A DNA stretch of 10,062 nucleotides, from assembly GCA_964584245.1 (NCBI GenBank), contig CAZOZK010000037.1, forward strand, positions 1 to 10,062, in the 5' to 3' direction. The number at the start of each line of letters is the position of its first letter. The stretch's first letter is position 1. Of this stretch, positions 1-5,625 are shown in pieces. A model generated the notes under the pieces. That model ran no database searches, was not told where the DNA came from, and was given only the letters and a program-made list of their open reading frames with translations. The stretch is from CAZOZK01 sp964584245 (lineage in GTDB: Bacteria; Patescibacteriota; Microgenomatia; UBA1400; PJMF01). Position numbers and translations under genes: made by a program.

Positions 1-1144
1 GCACTTGAATCCTCGATATCTCAATTCCCCTGCCCACACGCCTGGGCATCGCCAACTGTGAGGCCACCACCAACGACTGCACCTCGGCAAGCAATGGTCG
101 TGTCCCCTCCATCACGCACACCGTTATTGATCCGGGCACATCCGAATTTGACTGCTCCAAAAACAATGCCGATGGATTTGTGACTTCCTCCAAACCGTAC
201 TCAGAATGCTGAAAAACACCGACCTCATCGGTAGCACCGAATCGATTCTTGATGGCGCGAATCAATCGAAGCGAGCCAATTCGCTCCCCTGACACCTCCA
301 ACACACAATCCACAATATGCTCCAACACTTTTGGCCCAGCAATCGTTCCCTCTTTGGTAACGTGTCCAACCAGAAAAATCGGGATATTATTGGCTTTTGC
401 AATCTGTGTCAACCTGTCCGCAGACTCTCGCAACTGGCCAATACTGCCCGCTACACCGGTCAAATCTGTCGTGGTCAGAGTCTGAATACTATCCACAATA
501 ACCAACTGCGGTTTGGTGTCGTGTATTGCTGCGCAAATGCTATCCACGTTTGTGCTGGTCAAAAAAGTCAGCGCCTCACCCAAAACTTTTTGCGAATATA
601 AACCCGAATTGCTTTTAGAAGTAATGTGTTCATTATTTAAATATCGATTGATTCTAAGGCTAATTTGACTCGGACTTTCTTCTCCAGAAACATATAGGAT
701 ACTTTTGGGTTTTTCTGATTTTTTGACACTACTCTGCGTAGTTTTAGCTGAGGCCGCATTTGCCACGATCCGCTCAATCACAACCTGCGTGAGCAAGGTG
801 GATTTCCCGATACCCGGTTCTCCACCAATCAAAACCACGGCGCCAGGAACGAGCCCACCACCCAACACTCTATCCAATTCTTCAAAACATGTGCTGATTC
901 GAGAATCTTCCAAGGTTGAATGTTTGATGTCACTAAATTGTTGCAAAAATGGCTGATAGCTACCAGATATGTCTGCGCCCAAAGCCCCTATTTTCGTCCT
1001 TTTGCCACCGGCTCCCGTCATTGCCAAGGGCTTTACCTCTTCAACAAGTGAGTTCCACTCACCACACTGCTCACACTGACCCTGCCATTTGGCATAGCGA
1101 GCCTCACAATTTTGACACACGAAATCAGTCAACGACTTTGCCAT
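1..1144 (-). CDS. radA: DNA repair protein RadA (3' end outside window)
   Basis: RadA is a RecA-like ATPase that acts in recombinational repair by driving branch migration of recombination intermediates. 381 residues are visible of a family length near 450; the gene runs off the left edge. In order: a four-cysteine zinc finger (C10, C13, C24, C27), Walker A GEPGIGKST (108-116), Walker B LVIVD (214-218), the RadA-specific KNRFG motif (299-303), and the beginning of the Lon-protease-like C-terminal domain ending in PRRVGRGIEISRIQV. I translated the whole stretch by hand and found no stop or frameshift. A polar stretch (about 131-147, AASAKTTQSSVKKSEKPKS) sits after the Walker A helix and looks like an insertion. 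The ATG at 1144 gives a normal RadA N-terminus; it has no Shine-Dalgarno but a -10 box 8 nt upstream. It lies 44 nt downstream of the 307-aa gene on the same strand and has its own promoter. Confidence 0.96.
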   Translation of the reverse strand, partial: MAKSLTDFVCQNCEARYAKWQGQCEQCGEWNSLVEEVKPLAMTGAGGKRTKIGALGADISGSYQPFLQQFSDIKHSTLEDSRISTCFEELDRVLGGGLVPGAVVLIGGEPGIGKSTLLTQVVIERIVANAASAKTTQSSVKKSEKPKSILYVSGEESPSQISLRINRYLNNEHITSKSNSGLYSQKVLGEALTFLTSTNVDSICAAIHDTKPQLVIVDSIQTLTTTDLTGVAGSIGQLRESADRLTQIAKANNIPIFLVGHVTKEGTIAGPKVLEHIVDCVLEVSGERIGSLRLIRAIKNRFGATDEVGVFQHSEYGLEEVTNPSALFLEQSNSDVPGSITVCVMEGTRPLLAEVQSLVVASQLAMPRRVGRGIEISRIQV

Positions 1145-1152
1145 ATGGCACA

Positions 1153-1161
1153 GTTATAGCA
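1153..1161 (-). promoter_or_regulatory. Extended -10 box of radA, leaderless position
   Basis: On the minus strand the sequence reads TGC-TATAAC followed by 8 nt and then the radA ATG. The TG dinucleotide one base before the hexamer makes it an extended -10 element. Transcription starting about 7 nt after the box would begin at or one base before the start codon, so the mRNA would be leaderless. No good -35 hexamer is seen. This is inference from motif and position. Confidence 0.6.
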
Positions 1162-1188
1162 GAAAATAGCTACAATGTGGTGACAGGG

Positions 1189-2112
1189 TTAGGCAGCACG
1201 TTTTGTATGATCAGGAGCCACACCTACCTTAACTATAGTAACACTACGATCTTCATTAATATTCACTTCATAGATTGGTTTATTTTTACTTGAACCCAAT
1301 AAACCAAGAGTTGCATTTGTATGTTCACCAATAATTACTTTCAATACCTCAAGATCAATATCTTGACCTTTTCCTTTTGCATACTCAACAAATTTTGCTA
1401 AATAATCAAAATATCTTTTTTGGTCATAAACAAAATATTGTTCACCACTACCATTCATATCTGAATGACTGACTGTATAGTTATCACTGTTAACAACAAA
1501 GATTGCCTTTTCTGCGTGATCGCCAGGCAATTCAATATATGTTAAGCCCGACTCAGGTACTTTTTGTTCTGCACGAACTAAATCTAATAATTCTTTTACA
1601 GAATTTCCGTCAATACCATACTGTTTTGCATTCTTAATTGCTGCATTGCAATGTCCGCACCCGACATGATTACCATCGTGAACTTCATGGGAATGATGAT
1701 CACCTTTAAGTTCATCTTCAACATGCTTATCACTATGCCAAGTAAAACTACCACCTATTGATTTAAGATAGCCATTTACCAAATCAAAGGCTCCTTTTGG
1801 AGAGAGGCCTATTCGTGCGTCAAGAAGTGCCATAGGCAATCCAAGGTCTCCGCCTGGCACAGCATTTTTATTATTTTCGATGTCTTCAGGCAAATGTCTA
1901 CCATCAACACAAACATTACCTTTTGCATCACCTTCTAAAAGAATAAGATTCCTCTCAACAAATTCTTGTGCTTCTTTGGTTGCCTGTGCTTCTTCTTGCA
2001 TACGTTTTTCTTCCACTTTTGCCTTATTGTTAATTATTTGTGCTTCCATTTGAATTTTTTGCATTTGCTCACTGTGTTCGACTCTTCCTTCAATTTTTTC
2101 TGTATTTCCCAT
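1189..2112 (-). CDS. Uncharacterised 307-aa protein with His/Cys cluster
   Basis: I do not recognise a named family. Residues 10-60 are a charged, glutamine- and glutamate-rich helix, probably a coiled coil. Residues 90-180 are the core: LLDARIGLSP (96-105), then a dense cluster H126, D128, H130, H139, H140, H142, H145, H149, C152, H154, C155, with the compact segment HVGCGHCNA. Such spacing suggests a bound transition metal, probably zinc. A second segment starts near 190 (ELPGDHAEKAIFVV) and is followed by aromatic-rich YFVYDQKRYFDYL. There is no signal peptide or membrane segment, so it is probably cytosolic. The ATG at 2112 is preceded by the Shine-Dalgarno AAGGGAG only 2 nt away. A distant resemblance of DAR plus HxxCG to the zinc site of beta carbonic anhydrases was considered, but the first metal cysteine is absent, so that link is weak. 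Confidence 0.85.
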   Translation of the reverse strand: MGNTEKIEGRVEHSEQMQKIQMEAQIINNKAKVEEKRMQEEAQATKEAQEFVERNLILLEGDAKGNVCVDGRHLPEDIENNKNAVPGGDLGLPMALLDARIGLSPKGAFDLVNGYLKSIGGSFTWHSDKHVEDELKGDHHSHEVHDGNHVGCGHCNAAIKNAKQYGIDGNSVKELLDLVRAEQKVPESGLTYIELPGDHAEKAIFVVNSDNYTVSHSDMNGSGEQYFVYDQKRYFDYLAKFVEYAKGKGQDIDLEVLKVIIGEHTNATLGLLGSSKNKPIYEVNINEDRSVTIVKVGVAPDHTKRAA

Positions 2113-2299
2113 ATCTCCCTTTCAATTCCACACTATTATTTATTTCAAATACTTTTTACGCACCAAATATGTAATCTGGTGACATCAACTATTATAATCA
2201 CCAAACCTAAACACACAAGAGGAAATTAGGGCTAAAAGAACAATTAAAATAATCCTAAATAATCACAAAAAAAACAACTAAAACCCAACAAGTATTTCC
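2113..2299. other. AT-rich intergenic region
   Basis: This gap between the 203-aa gene and the 307-aa gene is very AT-rich with several minus-strand T runs (for example T8 near 2267-2274). Apart from the terminator at its high-coordinate end, the TATAAT box and the leader hairpin described separately, I see no small gene or RNA gene. Confidence 0.5.
2191..2196 (-). promoter_or_regulatory. Probable -10 box (TATAAT) of the 307-aa gene
   Basis: A perfect TATAAT on the minus strand, 78 nt upstream of the ATG at 2112, predicts a leader of about 72 nt. The leader contains a small hairpin with CACCA/TGGTG arms (2162-2182), close to the predicted transcript start. A candidate -35 (TTGTGT, 16 bp spacing) is poor. 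Unlike the leaderless genes of the window, this one has a proper leader with a Shine-Dalgarno. Confidence 0.45.
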
Positions 2300-2324
2300 A
2301 AAAAAAATATTACGCAACCGCGTA
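2300..2324 (-). terminator. Rho-independent terminator overlapping a stop codon
   Basis: On the minus strand a perfect stem TACGC-GGTT-GCGTA is followed by ATATTTTTTTGG. The 3' arm ends inside the TAA stop codon (2312-2310) of the 203-aa gene, so the hairpin is made from its last four sense codons plus two bases of the stop. The stem is short but the U tract is immediate and long. Confidence 0.65.
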
Positions 2325-2921
2325 GCCAAATTTGACGAGCAGGTCTCGGGTCTTCTGGGCAAATTCCTCGCCCAACACGCCGCCCGACTGTACGCTAAAG
2401 CGCAGTTCGTCTTCACTATTTCCCAAAGATTTGTAGTGAGCTACTTGAGTTTCCAAAATGGATTTGGCAAGCGATTCATCCACCAACGTAATCCACTCAG
2501 CAGAAATCAAATATTGACCTAAGTGATAGGTTTGCTCTCCACCGTCGAGTGTAAAAGTAATTGTGGTACCAATGTGAATGCCTTTTGGGCGAACCATGTG
2601 GCCTTTAACTTCAAATTCAAGTTCTTGAGGATCCGCAAATGGCAGACTTCCTGCGTACTGGAGGCCTTCTTTATCGGCCAAAACCGCAATGTGCTGCTGC
2701 ATACTGGCGTTGGTTTGCTCCCAAGTTGATAACTCGAGTTTTTCTTTGACCCAAGCGTTTTCCTCGCTCGCAACTACGGCAATTTCGCCGCCAAACAGTT
2801 TTTTATAAGCAGCAACAATTTCTGAAAATCCAGCAAGTTCGAATCCGGCCCCAACCACACCTAAACGAATACCCTCATTAATTTGAACACCTTCATCACC
2901 ACAGGTAATTACGTATTTCAT
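2310..2921 (-). CDS. Uncharacterised 203-aa protein
   Basis: No family recognised. The protein starts MKYVITCGDEG and appears to be a soluble, acidic alpha/beta protein: a glycine-rich stretch GVVGAGFELAGF (21-32), a predicted strand EIAVVASEE (46-54), a beta-rich middle (about 100-140, with HIGTTITFTLDGGEQTYHLGQYL split by short turns), and a C-terminal helix EEFAQKTRDLLVKFGYAVA. There is no membrane segment, signal peptide or obvious catalytic motif. An upstream in-frame ATG at 2930 lies inside the TATAAT box, so the ATG at 2921 is preferred; it sits 7 nt after the box. Base composition is nearer to pgk than to the AT-rich 267-aa gene upstream. It is followed directly by its own terminator, so it is probably a single-gene transcript. 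Confidence 0.85.
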   Translation of the reverse strand: MKYVITCGDEGVQINEGIRLGVVGAGFELAGFSEIVAAYKKLFGGEIAVVASEENAWVKEKLELSTWEQTNASMQQHIAVLADKEGLQYAGSLPFADPQELEFEVKGHMVRPKGIHIGTTITFTLDGGEQTYHLGQYLISAEWITLVDESLAKSILETQVAHYKSLGNSEDELRFSVQSGGVLGEEFAQKTRDLLVKFGYAVA

Positions 2922-2928
2922 ATAGACC

Positions 2929-2937
2929 ATTATATCA
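2929..2937 (-). promoter_or_regulatory. Extended -10 box TGATATAAT, leaderless position
   Basis: A perfect extended -10 (TG-A-TATAAT) on the minus strand ends 7 nt before the ATG at 2921. The predicted transcript begins at the start codon. No Shine-Dalgarno is present. Confidence 0.7.
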
Positions 2938-3029
2938 CAAATTAGGTCAAATATGCGCTTGAATCGGACTATTTTGGGGATGCTGAAACAAGTTGACTTG
3001 TAGTTTTCTCACTATAAGTACTAACTAAA

Positions 3030-3833
3030 TTATGCTTTTACTCGTCTTTGCTTTGCATCAACAAACAACTTATCAATAATGAATTTATGTTGTCGATCTT
3101 TGTGTTTTAGTTTCGTTTTCGGATTATTCCAAACTATTCTATCGAGTAAATTCAGTGATTGATCTTTAAATATAGTATATAAGTTTTTATTCTTGGGAAT
3201 TGAAAGACGTAAAGTAATAGTATAAAAAGCATTTTTCAGAGCATCTAAATCTCTTACTTGTTCAACCGAATCAAAAATATCTTGAATATCTTTCATATTT
3301 TTGCGTTCTTCCATTTCATTTGGGGACAAACTTGAAAGAGCGTATGGATCAATGTCTAAAATTTTTTTTTGCAAAGCAGTTGCTTGTTCCTTAAATTGAG
3401 CAAGGAGATTTGCATTCTTTGGGTCAGACAAGATAGTACCAACATCTGCTAATGCTTTCTTCAAAACTACAATATTTTCTTCATTTTTAACTGAATTAAA
3501 TATTTTTTCTAACTCATCTGATGAAAATGAATTTGGATCTAAGTCTAAAATTCTATTAGCTAGTTCTCTAATATTATCTGTAAAATATTTAAAATACTCA
3601 ACGTTTTCTGACTTAGAAAAAATACTCCTAATTTTATCTAAGCTTTCTTTTAAACGTATAACGTCTTGACTATATTCTACATCCTTAAAAATATCTAAAA
3701 CCTCATTACAAACGGGATTATGTTTAAGGTGTTCTGGAATGCCGGCGGAATCTATTAATTTATTTAGTACTTCTTCCTGGATTGTCCATGAGGACGCGCT
3801 GGCTGCTTCTGGAGCTGATTGTTTATCTTGCAT
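3030..3833 (-). CDS. Three-repeat helical protein, 267 aa, uncharacterised
   Basis: No known family recognised. After a low-complexity N-terminus (1-20) the protein is built of three tandem copies of a helical unit: about 44-103, 107-166 and 183-241. Each has an IF pair (48-49, 111-112, 187-188), then LKxxL/A (61, 124, 199), then a basic/asparagine-rich turn (SKSENVEY, SDPKNANL, SIPKNKNL), then an F-K/T helix closing with ILDLDP, ILDIDP or IVWNNP. From the F of IF to the final P is 51, 51 and 50 residues. The C-terminal tail is strongly basic (KLKHKDRQHK, KQRRVKA). The fold resembles stacked helical repeat scaffolds, suggesting a binding role, but no partner can be named. The gene is distinctly AT-rich compared with pgk. 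The ATG at 3833 has no Shine-Dalgarno. Confidence 0.85.
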   Translation of the reverse strand: MQDKQSAPEAASASSWTIQEEVLNKLIDSAGIPEHLKHNPVCNEVLDIFKDVEYSQDVIRLKESLDKIRSIFSKSENVEYFKYFTDNIRELANRILDLDPNSFSSDELEKIFNSVKNEENIVVLKKALADVGTILSDPKNANLLAQFKEQATALQKKILDIDPYALSSLSPNEMEERKNMKDIQDIFDSVEQVRDLDALKNAFYTITLRLSIPKNKNLYTIFKDQSLNLLDRIVWNNPKTKLKHKDRQHKFIIDKLFVDAKQRRVKA

Positions 3834-3854
3834 TTTTGTTGTTATTAATTTGAT

Positions 3855-3884
3855 TGATACTATAGTTGTACATACATAGTATCA
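3855..3884. promoter_or_regulatory. 30-bp dyad upstream of the repeat-protein gene
   Basis: Perfect 9-bp inverted arms TGATACTAT and ATAGTATCA are separated by 12 bp whose centre is again symmetric (TGTACA). The dyad covers the likely promoter of the 267-aa gene: read on the minus strand it contains TGATACTAT, which has the form of an extended -10, and TATAGT. No U tract follows, so it is more like an operator than a terminator. A binding protein cannot be named. Confidence 0.5.
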
Positions 3885-3890
3885 CCACTC

Positions 3891-3922
3891 AAAAGAAAAC
3901 TAAACTAGCATGCTATTTAGTT
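3891..3922 (-). terminator. Rho-independent terminator after the S1/58-aa unit
   Basis: On the minus strand AACTAAATAGCA pairs with TGCTAgTTTAGTT, a 12-bp AT-rich stem with one bulged base, followed by TTCTTTTG. The inner ten bases TAGCATGCTA are a perfect palindrome. It ends transcription coming from the S1 and 58-aa genes and insulates the promoter of the 267-aa gene. Confidence 0.65.
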
Positions 3923-3988
3923 GACAATAAAAAACCATTACCCCGACCAACGGTCGCAGATTTTAATGAAGATACACCTTAGAAATCT

Positions 3989-4165
3989 TTACTTGCCACT
4001 CTCTTCACCCTGACCCTGGGTCATTTGCTGGATGGTGCTTAAGTAGTTTTGCATTTCTTGCTCAACTTGTTGCCAGTTGCCGTCAGCTTCGCGGATTGCG
4101 TTGAACACGAGGTTCATATCAATCAAAAGCTGATCATCGGTCACAATCATTCGTTGTTTTGCCAT
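3989..4165 (-). CDS. Small 58-aa protein, uncharacterised
   Basis: A short open frame begins MAKQRMIVTDDQLLIDMNL and ends GEESGK with TAA at 3989. It has a good Shine-Dalgarno (AAGGA, 4 nt before the ATG) and base use like the neighbouring S1 gene. The protein is acidic and mostly helical (FNAIREADGNWQQVEQEMQ), with a glutamine-rich end and no cysteine or membrane segment. It starts 75 nt after the S1 gene on the same strand and is followed by terminator structures, so the two are probably co-transcribed. Function unknown; a role near the ribosome is only suggested by the neighbour. Confidence 0.75.
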   Translation of the reverse strand: MAKQRMIVTDDQLLIDMNLVFNAIREADGNWQQVEQEMQNYLSTIQQMTQGQGEESGK

Positions 4166-4212
4166 AGATTCCTTCTGCAGATGTGCTCTGCTAGTTAATG
4201 TAGCTGTATCGT

Positions 4213-4229
4213 AAATCGTTAATCGATTT
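4213..4229. repeat. Small hairpin between the S1 gene and the 58-aa gene
   Basis: AAATCG and CGATTT form a 6-bp inverted repeat with a 5-nt loop in the 75-nt gap. On the minus strand no T run follows, so it is not a terminator for the S1 transcript; it could be a processing or attenuation element. Low confidence in any role. Confidence 0.35.
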
Positions 4230-4240
4230 TTGTATGCGCT

Positions 4241-5545
4241 TTATTTGTAGCCAAGTGGTACCTGGGTAGATACTGGACTCAAGCTCATGCGTCGTTGTTC
4301 TGGTTCGACACTTTCGACTGTTACGGTAACTTTATCACCTCGGGTGAAGTTTTCGTCGCCGACCAATTTACTTGCGTGAATCAAACCATCGACTCCAGCC
4401 TCAACATTAACAAAAATGCCGAAACTTTCAACTCGAGAAACAGTGCCTGCAAAGGTTGTTCCAACTGGATATTTCTCTGCGATACCAACCCATGGATCCA
4501 TAGAAAGTTGTTTGAGTGAGAGGTTGAGTTTGCCGTTGGCTTCATCAATTCCCAAAACTTTAACTTTGATTCTATCTCCAACTTTGTGGTAATCGCGTGG
4601 ATCCTGCACTTTTTCCCAAGAAATCTCAGAAATGTGGATAAGACCTTCGACATGTCCAATTGAATCTGGTTTAGCTGCACTGTCTGTTGATTCAGCTTCT
4701 TTTTCAATAACTTCTCCTTCGGCAGCTGCTTTTGCAACTACTTTAGATGCGTTAACTGGAACTTCAACAGTTACAAACAATCCAAATGGCATTGCGCCAG
4801 AGACGACACCTTCGTAGGTTGCGCCTTCTAAGACGTGCTCGAGTGCTTGATCTCGCAAATCCAACTCATCCGCCTCAGACACGTGACGCTCTGAGAAAAT
4901 CAAACGGTTGGTAAGCGCATCGACCTCAATTGGTTTGACCTGAATGGTTGCGCCTTTGAGTGCTTTGATGTTTCCAATATGCTCTTTGCCAAATTGGCTT
5001 GATGGGACAAACCCACGCATGCCTTCAACAACAACGATAAGACCGCCTTTGTTGACTTCAATTCCTTTTGCTTCGAGAATAGTATCGTTTTTGAGGGCTT
5101 CCTCAAATACATCCCACTTTGCATCGAGTGCTGCTTGTTTGAGAGAAAGTAAAATCTGGCCACGCTCGGTGACTGCAGATAAGACAATTGCTTCAATTTC
5201 ATCGCCTTCTTTAAGATCTTGGATGAAATCCATAGCAAGTTCGTACTCTTTGTCGGCGATAACACCTTCAGTTTTGGCTCCTATGTCGATAACAAGCATT
5301 TTTTTAGCTTTTTGCTTGATTCGACCTTTGATTGACTGGCCTTTTTGGGGAACAATGATAGTGGTTTTGGTCTGTGCCAATAACTCTTCCATTGTTTTTG
5401 GTTTGGCAGATGATTTTGCAGTTGATTCAGCAGCTGGTTTTGCAGCTTTTTCCTCAACTTTAGCCACCTCTGGAGTTGCGGGTGCAACTGCCTCTGGTGC
5501 TGTCTTTTCTTCTACTTTTACTGGCTTGTCTGATTTTGTAGCCAT
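4241..5545 (-). CDS. rpsA: 30S ribosomal protein S1-like protein, four S1 domains
   Basis: S1 proteins bind single-stranded mRNA on the 30S subunit and help initiate translation. This 434-aa protein has four S1-type OB folds: about 68-136, 156-220, 240-346 and 362-424. Typical signatures are GAKTEGVI, GMRGFVP, HVEGLIHISEISW (299-311) and GVDGLIHASKL (384-394), with the closing LSLK repeated at 133-136 and 342-345. The first 50 residues are an Ala/Glu/Lys/Pro-rich disordered tail. Domain three carries an unusual insertion of about 35 residues (263-297) in the barrel. E. coli S1 has six domains; four is common elsewhere. An upstream in-frame TTG at 5566 overlaps the Shine-Dalgarno AAAGGAGAT (5555-5563), so ATG at 5545 is chosen. 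The symbol is by domain architecture; another S1-repeat protein is possible. Confidence 0.9.
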   Translation of the reverse strand: MATKSDKPVKVEEKTAPEAVAPATPEVAKVEEKAAKPAAESTAKSSAKPKTMEELLAQTKTTIIVPQKGQSIKGRIKQKAKKMLVIDIGAKTEGVIADKEYELAMDFIQDLKEGDEIEAIVLSAVTERGQILLSLKQAALDAKWDVFEEALKNDTILEAKGIEVNKGGLIVVVEGMRGFVPSSQFGKEHIGNIKALKGATIQVKPIEVDALTNRLIFSERHVSEADELDLRDQALEHVLEGATYEGVVSGAMPFGLFVTVEVPVNASKVVAKAAAEGEVIEKEAESTDSAAKPDSIGHVEGLIHISEISWEKVQDPRDYHKVGDRIKVKVLGIDEANGKLNLSLKQLSMDPWVGIAEKYPVGTTFAGTVSRVESFGIFVNVEAGVDGLIHASKLVGDENFTRGDKVTVTVESVEPEQRRMSLSPVSTQVPLGYK

Positions 5546-5579
5546 ACTTTGTGTATCTCCTTTCAAAGTGATAGGAGCA

Positions 5580-5588
5580 AGTATATCA
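5580..5588 (-). promoter_or_regulatory. Extended -10 box of the S1 gene
   Basis: On the minus strand TG-A-TATACT lies upstream of the S1 gene and predicts a leader of about 28 nt holding the Shine-Dalgarno AAAGGAGAT. No convincing -35 exists; the place where it would lie is occupied by the divergent pgk promoter. Confidence 0.55.
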
Positions 5589-5591
5589 CAC

Positions 5592-5620
5592 TTGAGTAAT
5601 ATCTGCAGAAGTGATACAAA
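5592..5620 (+). promoter_or_regulatory. pgk promoter, leaderless
   Basis: The -35 TTGAGT (5592-5597), a 17-bp spacer and the extended -10 TG-A-TACAAA (5615-5620) end 5 nt before the ATG at 5626. The predicted transcript starts at or just after the A of the start codon. It overlaps the upstream part of the S1 promoter on the other strand. Confidence 0.55.
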
Positions 5621-5625
5621 TAAGT

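Noticed and set aside
2966..3029. ACAAG-TTGA-CTTGT as terminator of the 267-aa gene.
   Set aside because: The stem is only 5 bp and on the minus strand is followed by TTCAGC, not a T run.
3929..3956. Hairpin CGACC-GTT-GGTCG followed by T6 as a main terminator of the 58-aa gene.
   Set aside because: The T run is 9 nt after the stem, too far for a good intrinsic terminator. The stronger stem at 3891-3922 follows.
5546..5566. TTG at 5566 as the start of the S1 gene.
   Set aside because: The extra codons overlap the Shine-Dalgarno AAAGGAGAT; the ATG at 5545 has correct spacing.
5611..5625. GTG at 5611 as the start of pgk.
   Set aside because: It lies inside the extended -10 box, so the transcript would not contain it; the ATG at 5626 fits the family N-terminus.
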